From NCBI RefSeq assembly GCF_017592475.1, contig NZ_JAGFNP010000013.1, positions 1 to 64,000 on the forward strand: DNA of 64,000 nucleotides, given 5' to 3'. This stretch comes from Glycomyces niveus (GTDB lineage: Bacteria > Actinomycetota > Actinomycetes > Mycobacteriales > Micromonosporaceae). Of the stretch, positions 47,140-56,083 are shown piece after piece (within the stretch, counting starts at the first letter, position 1; each line of letters begins with the position of its first letter). The position numbers were made by a program, and so were the translations under genes. Below the pieces are notes generated by a model. That model saw nothing but the letters and a program-made list of their open reading frames with translations. It had not been told where the DNA came from and ran no database searches.

Positions 47140-47383
47140 GTTCGCCGGGCACCTTGCGACGCGGACCACTTTGTCCGCCTCGCGGCGCGGTTGCACGGCG
47201 GCAGAGGGCCGGTGAACGGCCCTGACCTGGCAGTGTCGGTCCGGCCCGGCGGTGCCGGGCGGATCGCTGATGACGGGTTCGCGGGTCGATCCCCGCGGAG
47301 ACGGGTTTTTGTCGTGTTTCCGACAGCAGCCTGAGCCGTCGGTGGAAGGGAAAGCGGTGGAGAAGGGATCGGAAACGCCTGCT

Positions 47384-48265
47384 TCAGCCTCGGAAGCCGT
47401 CCGGCAGCAGCCGCGCGAGGGTGCGCACGGCCCGGTACTGGAGGGCCTTGACCGCGCCTTCGTTCTTGCCCATGGTGCGGGCGGTCTCGGCGACGGTGAA
47501 CCCCTGGAGGAACCGCAGGACGATGCATTCCTGCTGGTCGGGGTTGAGCTTCTTGACCGCGGTGAGGAGGGTGGCGTTGGTCAGCTTCTCCAGCGCGGCG
47601 GTCTCGGGCGAGGTGGTCGGGTCGGTCTCGGGGGAGTCGGACCCCAGGACGTCGGGTTTGACGATCTCGAGCCGGTAGCGGCCCGACTTGAAGTGGTCGA
47701 CGACCAGGTTCCGCGCGATCGTCACCAGCCAGGCCCCGAAGGCCCGGCCCTGCCAGCTGAAGCTGGAGATGCGCCGCAGCGCGCGCAGGAAGGTCTCGGA
47801 GGCGAGGTCCTCGGCCAGCTGGGCGTTGTTCACGCGGAAGTAGATGTAGCGGTAGACGGTCTCGCTGTAGCGGTCGTAGATCTCGCCGAACGCGTTCGGG
47901 TCGCCGTCCTGCGCCCGCGCCACCAGGTCGGCGACCTCGTCGCCGTCCACCTGGTCGGTGCTCGGGTCGTGCTGGTCGGGCCCGGCGGCCTCGGTGGCGC
48001 CGCCCGCGCCGGCGCCGCTGCCGGAGCGCACGTGGCGCTGCTCGGCGGTGCCGGTGTCGAGGCTGAGGACCGTCCAGACGGCCTGCCGGAGCCGCTCGAA
48101 GGTCGGGGCGGGCAGCCGCGTCAGCGCCTCGACGAGGGCGCTGCCGTTGAGGTAAGGGGCGAAATCTGCGTTGAGCATCGCGGTGTTGCGGTTCGCGTAG
48201 GGCGACCTTGGCGAAGCTTGCGAGCCATACATGGGCACAGACATTGCTGGTGCAATACCGGGCAC
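47384..48265 (-). CDS. bldN: ECF sigma factor BldN with N-terminal pro-region
   Basis: 293 residues from GTG 48265, with GAGGAGG upstream. Residues ~108-190 are sigma region 2 (DPNAFGEIYDRYSETVYRYIYFRV, AEDLASETFLRALRRISSFSWQGRAFGAWLVTIARN); the C-terminus is region 4 (LNPDQQECIVLRFLQGFTVAETARTMGKNEGAVKALQYRAVRTLARLLPD). The match to Streptomyces BldN is close. About 100 poorly structured residues precede region 2, as in Streptomyces pro-BldN, which is processed. Directs genes for aerial hyphae, including chaplins and rodlins in Streptomyces. The anti-sigma gene follows on the same strand. Confidence 0.93.
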   Translation of the reverse strand: MPGIAPAMSVPMYGSQASPRSPYANRNTAMLNADFAPYLNGSALVEALTRLPAPTFERLRQAVWTVLSLDTGTAEQRHVRSGSGAGAGGATEAAGPDQHDPSTDQVDGDEVADLVARAQDGDPNAFGEIYDRYSETVYRYIYFRVNNAQLAEDLASETFLRALRRISSFSWQGRAFGAWLVTIARNLVVDHFKSGRYRLEIVKPDVLGSDSPETDPTTSPETAALEKLTNATLLTAVKKLNPDQQECIVLRFLQGFTVAETARTMGKNEGAVKALQYRAVRTLARLLPDGFRG

Positions 48266-48590
48266 TAGTGGCCTCCTCGTGTGAGGGGTCGGGCCGAGTC
48301 ATGCGATCGGGTCCCGCAGGGACTGACCCGCCTGAGTCTAGAAATCAGGAGGGCCGCCGACGCGTATTTGCGTTCGGCGTGTCGCGTTCGGTGACGGCTT
48401 GGCGACGGGTGATGTCGGCGTTCGCCCGGCGCACCGACGTACCCTTCTTCGCGGGGGCGGAATCCCACCATTACCTCCCCAAATGTTTGGAGGTCCGCGT
48501 GCGCGGACCGGTTCTGGCTCAATAGTGATCGAGGAATGACGGAGGGTGTCGCACAACTTGTGCGATCTTGCGTTCCGGGGATGGAGCAGG
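48266..48590. other. 325-bp control region between bldN and glutaredoxin-like gene
   Basis: No gene is seen. A dyad at 48473-48494 has arms ACCT..CCAAA and TTTGG..AGGT around TG. A perfect odd palindrome TCGCACAA-C-TTGTGCGA lies at 48549-48565, 25 bases before the plus-strand gene. Both are candidate operators. Confidence 0.55.
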
Positions 48591-48839
48591 GTGAACAGAC
48601 TGACGCTGCTGACTACAAGGGATTGCCATCTGTGCGGCGCGGCGCGGGCCGACCTCGACCGCGTGGCCCGCGAGACGGGCGCCGAGTGGGCCGAGATCGA
48701 CGTCGCCGACGACGCTGCGTTGGCACGCGAATACGGGGACCGCCTGCCCGTGGTGCTGCTCGACGGGCGCGAGCACTCCTACTGGGACGTGGACGTCCCG
48801 CGCCTCAAACGCGATCTCGAGGCTTCTTCGAATTCGTGA
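48591..48839 (+). CDS. Glutaredoxin-like (DUF836) thioredoxin-fold protein
   Basis: 82 residues from GTG 48591, with GGAG 6 bases upstream. LTLLTTRDCHLCGAARADLDRVA carries the redox CxxC (CHLC) at the end of the first strand, and YGDRLPVVLLDGRE has the cis-Pro strand of thioredoxin folds. Such small proteins precede rex-hemA in many actinobacteria. Probably a cytosolic thiol-disulfide oxidoreductase; partner unknown. Confidence 0.85.
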   Translation: MNRLTLLTTRDCHLCGAARADLDRVARETGAEWAEIDVADDAALAREYGDRLPVVLLDGREHSYWDVDVPRLKRDLEASSNS

Positions 48840-48911
48840 TCCCGGGGACGACGCGCCGAAAAACTGTGATTTGCGGGCATCCGCGGCTTTTTAGGGCAAA
48901 ATCGTTCCGGA

Positions 48912-49001
48912 CGGCGGCTCGACGGGAGACACCGGGTCTCGGTACAGCTGGGCTTCGCCCAGTGATACGGGGGTGTACCGCACCGGTCCCGCGAGCCGCC
49001 G
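48912..49001. other. 90-nt nested-stem element between glutaredoxin-like gene and rex
   Basis: Five stems nest in order: CGGCGGCTCG (48912) with CGAGCCGCCG (48992); GGG (48924) with CCC (48988); ACCGG (48931) with CCGGT (48983); GGTAC (48941) with GTACC (48975); and CTGGGC-TTC-GCCCAG (48948-48962). It lies upstream of the rex promoter and has no T tract. It may be a terminator, small RNA or regulatory RNA. Confidence 0.6.
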
Positions 49002-49104
49002 AGTCGCGCCCGGCCCCGCCGCCGGACGCCCCGCCGCCCGCCCCCGGTCAGCGGCCCGGTCCGAGTTAGCGCCGCCTCTGCGAGCTCCCGCACCACCCAC
49101 CTCC

Positions 49105-49136
49105 TAAGCTGGGTTGCGCGCCGGTGAACGGCGCGC
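49105..49136 (+). promoter_or_regulatory. rex -10 box and start-point hairpin
   Basis: TAAGCT (49105-49110) is a likely -10. The expected start point falls on an 8-bp inverted repeat GCGCGCCG-GTGAA-CGGCGCGC (49116-49136). It does not match the known Rex operator, so its regulator is unknown. Confidence 0.5.
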
Positions 49137-49166
49137 GAAGGAACTAGCGGACCTGGAGTTCCACCA

Positions 49167-49889
49167 TTGACGACCACCGGCGAAGGCACAGGTGCGGGAG
49201 GCGCGGCCGGGCCTGAACCGAGCGCCGCTCCCGCGGCCACGGCCGCCGACCTCCCGGCGGCGACGGTCAGGCGCCTGCCCGAGTACCTGCGGGCGCTGAG
49301 CTCCCTGGGCGAGTCCGGCGTCGAAACCGTCTCCTCCGAGACCCTCGCGGCCGCCACCGGCGTGAACTCGGCGATGCTCCGCAAGGACCTCTCCCAGCTC
49401 GGGGCCTCCGGGATGCGCGGCGTCGGCTACAACGTGGCCGCCCTCGCCGCCTACATCGCGGGTGTGCTCGGACTCACGAAAGACTCCCGCGTGGCCATCA
49501 TCGGCCTGGGCCACCTGGGCCAGGCGCTGGCCCGGTACCCGGGATTCTCCGAACGGGGGTTCGACATCGTTGGCCTCTTCGACGCCGACCCGGGCATCAT
49601 TGGGAAGGACTTGGACGGGATCCAGGTGCGCGACGTCGCGCTCCTCGCCGGCGCGGTACGTGACGAAGGCATCAACATAGGGGTCATCGCCACACCGGGC
49701 GCGGCCGCCCAACACGTGGCCGACCTCCTCGTAGATGCTGGTGTCACAAGCATTCTCAACTTCGCGCCGTGCGTCCTCGCCGTGCCGCAGGGCGTGGCGG
49801 TCCGCAAGGTCGACCTGGCCGTCGAGCTGCAGATCCTCTCCTTCCACGAACACCACAAGACCATCGGCCAGGCGAACGCAGCGATGTGA
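49167..49889 (+). CDS. rex: Redox-sensing transcriptional repressor Rex
   Basis: 240 residues from TTG 49167; GGAG lies 9 bases upstream. An N-terminal winged helix (TVRRLPEYLRALSSLGESGVETVSSETLAAATGVNSAMLRKDLSQLG) precedes a Rossmann domain (VAIIGLGHLGQALA) ending in the domain-swapped helix. Rex senses the NADH/NAD ratio and represses respiratory and fermentative genes. The first ~30 residues are Ala/Gly/Pro-rich and disordered. It heads the hemA-hemC-hemD-hemB block, the classical actinobacterial arrangement. Confidence 0.97.
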   Translation: MTTTGEGTGAGGAAGPEPSAAPAATAADLPAATVRRLPEYLRALSSLGESGVETVSSETLAAATGVNSAMLRKDLSQLGASGMRGVGYNVAALAAYIAGVLGLTKDSRVAIIGLGHLGQALARYPGFSERGFDIVGLFDADPGIIGKDLDGIQVRDVALLAGAVRDEGINIGVIATPGAAAQHVADLLVDAGVTSILNFAPCVLAVPQGVAVRKVDLAVELQILSFHEHHKTIGQANAAM

Positions 49890-49919
49890 CGGAAACGGCC
49901 GAGAGACGGGAACGGTGAA

Positions 49920-51326
49920 GTGAACCTCCTGGTAGTGGGCATCTCGCACCGCAGTGCCGCGGTGGAGACCCTGGAACGGCTCGCGGTGGGCCCCGAGGCC
50001 GCCGCCGACCTCTCGCGCGCGCTCCTGCGCGGCGGCGAGGTCCGCGAGGCCGTGGTGCTCTCGACCTGCAACCGGGTCGAGGTGTACGCCACCGCCGCCA
50101 CGTTCCACGGGGGCCTGTCCGCGATCGTCGACGAGCTCCACCGCGTGTGGGGCCTCGGCGAAGCGGACGCCGACCTGGACTTCGCCTCCTGCGGGTACGT
50201 GCGCCACGGCGCCGACGCCGCCGCCCACGCCTTCCGCGTCGCCGCCGGGCTCGACTCGATGGTCGCCGGCGAGCCGCAGATCCTCGGCCAGCTGCGCGAC
50301 GCCTACGACACCGCCCGCGAGGCCGACCAGGTCGGCCGCCACCTGCACGAGCTGTTCCAGCAGGCCCTGCGCGTCGGGAAGCGGATCCACGCCGAGACCG
50401 ACGTGGACGCCGCCGCGCCCTCGGTCGTCACCGCCGCCCTCGAGCTCGCCGAGCGCTCGCTCGTCCGGTCCGGGTTCGTCGGCCTCGCCCAGGCCCGCGC
50501 CGCCGTCGTCGGCGCCGGCGCCATGGGCAGCCTCGCCACGGCGACCCTCGCCCGCTCGGGCGTCAAGTCCCTCAAGGTCGCCAACCGCGACCGCGAGAAG
50601 GCCGAGCGCCTCGCCGCCGTCTGGGACGCCGAGGCCGCCGACTACGACGACCTGACCTCCCTTGCCGCGCAAGTGGACCTGCTCGTGTGCGCGACCGCCT
50701 CGCCCGAGCCGGTGCTGCGCGCCGAGCACCTCGCCGGGCGCACCGCGCCGCTCGTCGTGTGCGACCTGGCCCTGCCCAAGGACGTCGCCGAAGCGGTCTC
50801 CCGCCTCGAGCACGTGCACGTCGTCGACATCGCCGAGATCCAGCGCGCGGACGCGGCCGGCGCCGCCGCCGACACGCTCGCCGAGGTCGAGGCGCTGCTC
50901 GCCGAGGAGATCGCGGCCTACAACGAGGCGCTGCGCGCCGACGCCGTCACCCCGACCGTGGCCGCCCTGCGCGCCGCGGCCGCCGACATCGTCGACGCCG
51001 AGCTCGCCCGCGTCGCCCGCCGCGGCGACTTCACCGACGACCAGCGCGCCGAAGTCGCCCGCACCGTCCACCGCGTGGTCCAGCGGCTCCTGCACGAGCC
51101 CACCGTGCGCGTGCGCGAGCTCGCCGGGCAGCCCGGCGCGCCCGACTACGCCCGCGCCCTGCGCGACCTGTTCGCGCTCGACCCGGCCGCCGTCGCCGAA
51201 CCGCAGACCGGCGACCTCGCCGACGCCCTCAAGATCAACCCCGTCGCGACCGATCCGCTCGGCGCCGACGGCACCCTCGGCACTGCCCCAAAGCCGCCCG
51301 GAGCGTCTTCGCCGCGCCGGCCTTAG
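49920..51326 (+). CDS. hemA: Glutamyl-tRNA reductase
   Basis: 468 residues from GTG 49920, 30 bases after rex. Family motifs: VGISHRSAAVETLERLAV, STCNRVEVYA (catalytic Cys near residue 50), DSMVAGEPQILGQLRDAY, AVVGAGAMGSLATATLARSG (NADPH site) and a C-terminal dimerisation helix region. Makes glutamate-1-semialdehyde, the first committed step of tetrapyrrole synthesis by the C5 route. The C-terminal ~50 residues are unstructured. Likely cotranscribed with rex. Confidence 0.97.
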   Translation: MNLLVVGISHRSAAVETLERLAVGPEAAADLSRALLRGGEVREAVVLSTCNRVEVYATAATFHGGLSAIVDELHRVWGLGEADADLDFASCGYVRHGADAAAHAFRVAAGLDSMVAGEPQILGQLRDAYDTAREADQVGRHLHELFQQALRVGKRIHAETDVDAAAPSVVTAALELAERSLVRSGFVGLAQARAAVVGAGAMGSLATATLARSGVKSLKVANRDREKAERLAAVWDAEAADYDDLTSLAAQVDLLVCATASPEPVLRAEHLAGRTAPLVVCDLALPKDVAEAVSRLEHVHVVDIAEIQRADAAGAAADTLAEVEALLAEEIAAYNEALRADAVTPTVAALRAAAADIVDAELARVARRGDFTDDQRAEVARTVHRVVQRLLHEPTVRVRELAGQPGAPDYARALRDLFALDPAAVAEPQTGDLADALKINPVATDPLGADGTLGTAPKPPGASSPRRP

Positions 51327-51340
51327 GAAGGGAAAGACCT

Positions 51341-52282
51341 GTGATCCGAGTAGGGACCAGGGGATCGAAGCTCGCGCTCGCGCAGAGCGGGATGATCGCG
51401 GACGAGATAGCGCGCCTCTCGGGGGAGCAGGTCGAACTCGTCGAGATCAAGACCACAGGGGACGGCACGACGGTGCCGGTCGCCCAGCTCGGCGTCGGCG
51501 TCTTCGTCAACCAGCTGCGCGAGGCGCTCGAGCGCGAGGACATCGACATCGCCGTCCACTCCTACAAGGACCTGCCGACGGCCCAGCCCGAGCACCTCGT
51601 CATCGCGGTGCCCCCGCGCGAGGACCCGCGCGACGTGCTCGTCGCCTCCGGCGGCCGCACCCTCGCCGACCTGGGCCCCGGCGCGAAGATCGGCACCGGC
51701 TCGCCCCGGCGCATCGCGCAGCTCAACGCCATGGGCCGCGGCTTCGAATGCGTGCCGATCCGCGGGAACATCGACACCCGCATCGCCCGCATCCACGACG
51801 ACCTCGATGGGGTGATCCTCGCTGCCGCGGGCATCAAGCGCATCGGGAGGCAGGCGGAGATCACGGAATACCTGGACCCGCTAGTGATGCTTCCCGCCCC
51901 GGCACAAGGGGCATTGGCGGTCGAATGCCGCAAAGCCGACATGACATCTGCGCGGATCTCAAGTAAGCTCAACGACCGGTACGCACAGGCCGCCGTCGCC
52001 GCCGAGCGCGCCCTTCTCCAACGACTCGAAGCCGGATGCAGCGCACCCGTCGCCGCACTCGCCGATGTCGCCGAAGGCGCCTCGCCAGACGAGGTCGACC
52101 TGTATCTGCGGGGGGCCGTCGGTGCCGAGGACGGCTCCGTCATCGAGCGGCTCTCGACCACCGCCGCTCTCCCCGACACTGGCGATGCGGGCGCCGCCGA
52201 CCTGGCCGCCCGGGCCGCCGCCGTGGGGCGAGCGCTGGCCGAGGACCTCCTCGCGGCCGGTGCCGAGCAACTATTGAAGTAG
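51341..52282 (+). CDS. hemC: Porphobilinogen deaminase (hydroxymethylbilane synthase)
   Basis: 313 residues from GTG 51341, 14 bases after hemA and with GGAAGGGAAAG upstream. RVGTRGSKLALAQ, IDIAVHSYKDLP, GTGSPRRIAQL, IRGNIDTRIARI and the dipyrromethane-cofactor cysteine in LEAGCSAPVAAL are all present. Polymerises four porphobilinogen units to hydroxymethylbilane in the cytosol. Confidence 0.97.
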   Translation: MIRVGTRGSKLALAQSGMIADEIARLSGEQVELVEIKTTGDGTTVPVAQLGVGVFVNQLREALEREDIDIAVHSYKDLPTAQPEHLVIAVPPREDPRDVLVASGGRTLADLGPGAKIGTGSPRRIAQLNAMGRGFECVPIRGNIDTRIARIHDDLDGVILAAAGIKRIGRQAEITEYLDPLVMLPAPAQGALAVECRKADMTSARISSKLNDRYAQAAVAAERALLQRLEAGCSAPVAALADVAEGASPDEVDLYLRGAVGAEDGSVIERLSTTAALPDTGDAGAADLAARAAAVGRALAEDLLAAGAEQLLK

Positions 52283-52315
52283 ACCCAGCTCTAGACGACT
52301 GTTGATGGAGAGAAC

Positions 52316-53896
52316 ATGACCAGTGCCCGTAAGCCGGTGGGCCGCGTGCGTTTCGTCGGGACCGGCCCAGGCGACCCGGGACTGCTGACCAAGCGCGCCC
52401 TCGACGCGATCCGCGAGGCCGACCGGGTCTACTACGACCGGTCCCTCCCGCAGTCGCTCATCGAGACCGCCAAGGAGCTCAACGGGGACGACTCCCGGAT
52501 CAAGCTCATCGAGTCCTCCCCGAGCGACCAGGGCAAGCTCATGGCCGCCGCCGCGCGCGAGGGCGAGAACATCGCCCGCCTCATCGTCGGCGACGCGTAC
52601 CCGAACCGGCTCGCCAAGGCCGAGATCAAGGCCGCCAGCGCCGAGCAGGCCCGCTTCGAGGTCATCCCGGGCATGAGCCACGCGCAGGCCGTCGCCGTGT
52701 ACGCGGGCATGCCGCCCGGGGAGATCCGCACGGTCATCGACATCGACGACATCGCCTCCATCGAGCCGCTCATGATCGCCGACGCGATCAAGCGCGGCAG
52801 CCTCACCGTCACCGCCGACGTCTCCGACCTGTCGTCCCTGCGCGACATCCTGCTCGCGGGCGGCGTCTCCGGCGAGACCGCCGTGGCCGTCACCGGCGAC
52901 GCGACCGGCGAGACCGAGTACACCACCACGTCCTCTGTGGACACGTTCGTGGAGGCCGCGCTCGGCTACGCCGGCCAGGTCGTGCTCACCATCGGCCCCG
53001 GCGTCGACGACCGCCACGAGCTCGCCTGGTGGGAGGGCCGCCCGCTCTACGGCTGGAAGGTCCTCATCCCCCGCACCAAGGAGCAGGCCGGCATCATGTC
53101 CGAGCGCCTGCGCGCCTACGGCGCCATCCCGTGCGAGGTCCCGACCATCGCCGTCGAACCGCCCCGCACCCCCGCCCAGATGGAGCGGGCCATCAAGGGC
53201 CTCGTCGACGGCCGCTACGCCTGGATCGTCTTCACCAGCCAGAACTCCGTGAAGGCCATCTGGGAGAAGTTCAAGGAGCACGGCCTCGACGCCCGCGCGT
53301 TCGGCGGCCTGCGCATCGCCTGCATCGGCGAGGCCACCGCGGACGCGGTGCGCGAGTTCGGCATCGAGCCCGAGCTCATCCCCACCGGCCAGCAGTCCTC
53401 CGAAGGCCTCCTCGAGGTCTTCCCGCCGCACGACCCGATCCTCGACATGGTCGGCCGGGTCCTCCTCCCGCGCGCGGACATCGCCACCGAGACCCTCGTG
53501 TCGGGCCTGACCGAGCGCGGCTGGGAGGTCGACGACGTCACCGCCTACCGCACCGTGCGCGCCTCGCCGCCCGCCGCGGACATCCGCGACGCCATCAAGT
53601 CCGGCGGCTTCGACGCGGTCCTGTTCACCTCGTCCTCCACCGTGCGCAACCTCGTCGGCATCGCCGGCAAGCCGCACCAGCGCACCGTCGTCGCCTGCAT
53701 CGGCCCGGCCACCGCGGACACCGCGACCGAGTTCGGCCTGCGCGTCGACGCCAAGCCCGACAACGCCTCCGTCCCGGACCTCATCGAGGCCCTCGCGGAG
53801 TACGCCATGGAGCTCAAGCAGCGCCTGGCCGAAGGCCCGATCAAGACCCGGCGGGGCCAGAAGATCCAGGGCCCGACCGCCCTGCGGTTCCGTTGA
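52316..53896 (+). CDS. hemD: Uroporphyrinogen-III synthase fused to a divergent SUMT-like domain
   Basis: 526 residues. The N-terminal ~245 residues have a tetrapyrrole-methylase fold start ([22 protein letters not shown]) and [18 protein letters not shown], but the SAM-site GDP-x-x-x-x-R-G motif is replaced by [14 protein letters not shown]. The C-terminal ~260 residues are Hem[82 protein letters not shown]. Closes hydroxymethylbilane to uroporphyrinogen III. Mycobacterial and Streptomyces HemD share this fusion. Methyltransferase activity is doubtful. Confidence 0.93.
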   Translation: MTSARKPVGRVRFVGTGPGDPGLLTKRALDAIREADRVYYDRSLPQSLIETAKELNGDDSRIKLIESSPSDQGKLMAAAAREGENIARLIVGDAYPNRLAKAEIKAASAEQARFEVIPGMSHAQAVAVYAGMPPGEIRTVIDIDDIASIEPLMIADAIKRGSLTVTADVSDLSSLRDILLAGGVSGETAVAVTGDATGETEYTTTSSVDTFVEAALGYAGQVVLTIGPGVDDRHELAWWEGRPLYGWKVLIPRTKEQAGIMSERLRAYGAIPCEVPTIAVEPPRTPAQMERAIKGLVDGRYAWIVFTSQNSVKAIWEKFKEHGLDARAFGGLRIACIGEATADAVREFGIEPELIPTGQQSSEGLLEVFPPHDPILDMVGRVLLPRADIATETLVSGLTERGWEVDDVTAYRTVRASPPAADIRDAIKSGGFDAVLFTSSSTVRNLVGIAGKPHQRTVVACIGPATADTATEFGLRVDAKPDNASVPDLIEALAEYAMELKQRLAEGPIKTRRGQKIQGPTALRFR

Positions 53897-53927
53897 GAGA
53901 CGACGATTTAAGGAAGAAGTGGTCGCA

Positions 53928-54914
53928 GTGCCGAACAGTCCTGAGTTCCCGGTCATCCGCCCTCGGAGGCTGCGACGCACTGCGGCCCTTCGCCGTCTCA
54001 CGGCCGAGACGCGCGTCCACCCGTCCGACCTCGTGCTGCCCGTCTTCGTCAAAGAGGGCCTGACCGAACCGGTCGAGATCGCCACCATGCCCGGCGTGTA
54101 CCAGCACTCGGTGGACTCGGTCCGCAAGCTCGCGGTCGACGCCGCCCGCGCCGGACTCGGCGGGATCATGCCGTTCGCGGTCCCGCTGGTGCGCGACGCG
54201 ATCGGTTCGGCCGCCACCGATCCGAACGGCATCCTCAACGTCACCACGCGGGCGATCAAGGAGGAGATCGGCGACGACCTCGTCGTCATCCCCGACCTCT
54301 GCCTCGACGAACTCACCGACCACGGCCACTGCGGCGTCCTGCGCCCCGACGGCTCCGTGGACAACGACGCGACCCTCGTCCGCTACGGCGAGATGGGCCT
54401 GGCGCTGGCCGAATCGGGCGCGGACCTGCTCGGCGCGTCGGGGATGATGGACGGCCAGATCGGTTACGTGCGTGCGGCATTGGACGCCGCGGGCCACACC
54501 GACACGGGCCTGCTCGCCTACGCGGTGAAGTACGCCAGCGCGTTCTACGGACCGTTCCGCGAGGCCGTCGAGTCGCAGCTCCAGGGCGACCGCCGCACCT
54601 ACCAGCAGGATCCCGCGAACGCGGCCGAGGCGATCCACGAGCTCGAGCTCGACCTCGAGCAGGGCGCCGACATCGTCATGGTCAAGCCGGCCCTGCCGTA
54701 CCTCGACATCCTGCGCACCGTCGCCGACCGGAGCCCGGTCCCCGTGGCCGCGTACCACATCAGCGGTGAATACGCCCAGATCGTGGCGGCGGCCGAGCGC
54801 GGCTGGATCAACCGCGAGGCGGCCATCATGGAGTCCCTGACCAGCATCAAGCGGGCCGGAGCCGGCATCATCGCCACCTACGCGGCGATGGAGGCGGCGG
54901 CCCTCCTCCGCTAG
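53928..54914 (+). CDS. hemB: Delta-aminolevulinic acid dehydratase (porphobilinogen synthase)
   Basis: 328 residues from GTG 53928 (an in-frame GTG at 53919 sits too close to AAGGAAG). [38 protein letters not shown], Schiff-base lysines in [17 protein letters not shown] and [10 protein letters not shown], and [11 protein letters not shown] are intact. The metal loop reads [14 protein letters not shown]: two of the three zinc-ligand cysteines with an Asp between. Condenses two aminolevulinate molecules to porphobilinogen. Last gene of the block. Confidence 0.97.
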   Translation: MPNSPEFPVIRPRRLRRTAALRRLTAETRVHPSDLVLPVFVKEGLTEPVEIATMPGVYQHSVDSVRKLAVDAARAGLGGIMPFAVPLVRDAIGSAATDPNGILNVTTRAIKEEIGDDLVVIPDLCLDELTDHGHCGVLRPDGSVDNDATLVRYGEMGLALAESGADLLGASGMMDGQIGYVRAALDAAGHTDTGLLAYAVKYASAFYGPFREAVESQLQGDRRTYQQDPANAAEAIHELELDLEQGADIVMVKPALPYLDILRTVADRSPVPVAAYHISGEYAQIVAAAERGWINREAAIMESLTSIKRAGAGIIATYAAMEAAALLR

Positions 54915-54971
54915 GAGCCCGCACCCCCGGCCGCTTCGAGCGCGCCTCGGTTCGTGTTTCCTTGCGCGCGT

Positions 54972-56036
54972 TCAGAAGTCGGCGTTGACGGTGACCGGTT
55001 CGGGGTGCAGGCGGACGCCGAAGTCCGCTTCCACCTTGTCGGCGACTGCCGTTGCGAGCGCGAGGAGTTCGGCCGCGGTGGCGCCGCCCCGGTTGGTGAG
55101 CGCCAGGGTGTGTTTCGTGGAGAGGCCGACGTTCCCTCTCCGGTAGCCCTTCTCGAAGCCCGCGGCGCCGATGAGCCACGCGGCCGAGACCTTGACCTTG
55201 CCGTCGGCCGTCTTCCAGTGCGGGGGTTCGCCTCCGGCCTTGTCGGCCAGCTCGTGGTAGACGTGCGCGCCGATGATCGGGTTGGTGAAGAACGAGCCGG
55301 CGCTCCAGGTGTCGTGGTCGTGCTCGTCGAGGACCATGCCCTTGCCGCGCCGCAGCTCCAGCACCGCATCGCGGACGAGGCCGAGCGGCGCCCGGTCGCC
55401 CACCTCCACCTCGAGGCGCTTCGCCAGCTCCGCGTACGCGATCGGCTGGGACGTCTCGGCCCGCTCGAGCCGGAAGTCGACGCTCAGCACCAGGTACCGG
55501 TCCGAGTGCTTGAAGACGCTGTGGCGGTAGGCGAACGCGCATTCGGCCGGGGTCCAGTCGCGGATCTCGTCGGCCTCGCGGTCCCAGACCCGCACCGCCT
55601 CGATGGTGTTCGCGACCTCCTGGCCGTACGCGCCCACGTTCTGGATCGGCGTCGCACCGGCCGAACCGGGGATGCCGCTCAGGCACTCCACGCCCGAGCA
55701 GCCGTGGGCGACGGTCCACGCGACGAACTCGTCCCACACGTGCCCGGCCTGGACCCGGACCAGCCCGTCGCCGGCCTCCTCCACGCCGCCGCCGCGCAGC
55801 ACCACCACGGTGCCGTCGAAGCCCGCGTCGCCGATGACGACGTTCGAGCCGCCGCCGAGCACCAGGGTCGGCCCCTGCGCGCCGCGCAGCACCTCCACGG
55901 CCTCCTCCGAGGAGGCCGCCTCGATCAGTTCCCTGGCAGGACCCCCTATCCTCAGCGTCGTGTACTCGCTGAGTGATTTGCCCGGAATGCGGCTGTCGGC
56001 GGCCTGCTCGCGCGGTGTCGGACTGGCGTGTGTCAC
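54972..56036 (-). CDS. murB: UDP-N-acetylenolpyruvoylglucosamine reductase MurB
   Basis: 354 residues from GTG 56036; TAGGCT ends 7 bases upstream (leaderless pattern). FAD-binding LGGGSNVVI, substrate loop SGIPGSAGATPIQNVGAYGQE, AFAYRHSVFK, SAGSFFTNPI and KVSAAWLIGAAGF fit MurB type I. Reduces enolpyruvyl-UDP-GlcNAc to UDP-MurNAc for peptidoglycan. Convergent with hemB, divergent from the MDMPI-like gene 47 bases away. Confidence 0.96.
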   Translation of the reverse strand: MTHASPTPREQAADSRIPGKSLSEYTTLRIGGPARELIEAASSEEAVEVLRGAQGPTLVLGGGSNVVIGDAGFDGTVVVLRGGGVEEAGDGLVRVQAGHVWDEFVAWTVAHGCSGVECLSGIPGSAGATPIQNVGAYGQEVANTIEAVRVWDREADEIRDWTPAECAFAYRHSVFKHSDRYLVLSVDFRLERAETSQPIAYAELAKRLEVEVGDRAPLGLVRDAVLELRRGKGMVLDEHDHDTWSAGSFFTNPIIGAHVYHELADKAGGEPPHWKTADGKVKVSAAWLIGAAGFEKGYRRGNVGLSTKHTLALTNRGGATAAELLALATAVADKVEADFGVRLHPEPVTVNADF

Positions 56037-56083
56037 ACCGGAAAGCCTAAGCTTTACGCAGGCTACGAGGAACGGCGGTCACC

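Noticed and set aside
49105-49166. Rex autoregulatory operator
   Set aside because: The region holds an inverted repeat, but it lacks the TTGTG and CACAA half-sites in the Rex arrangement.
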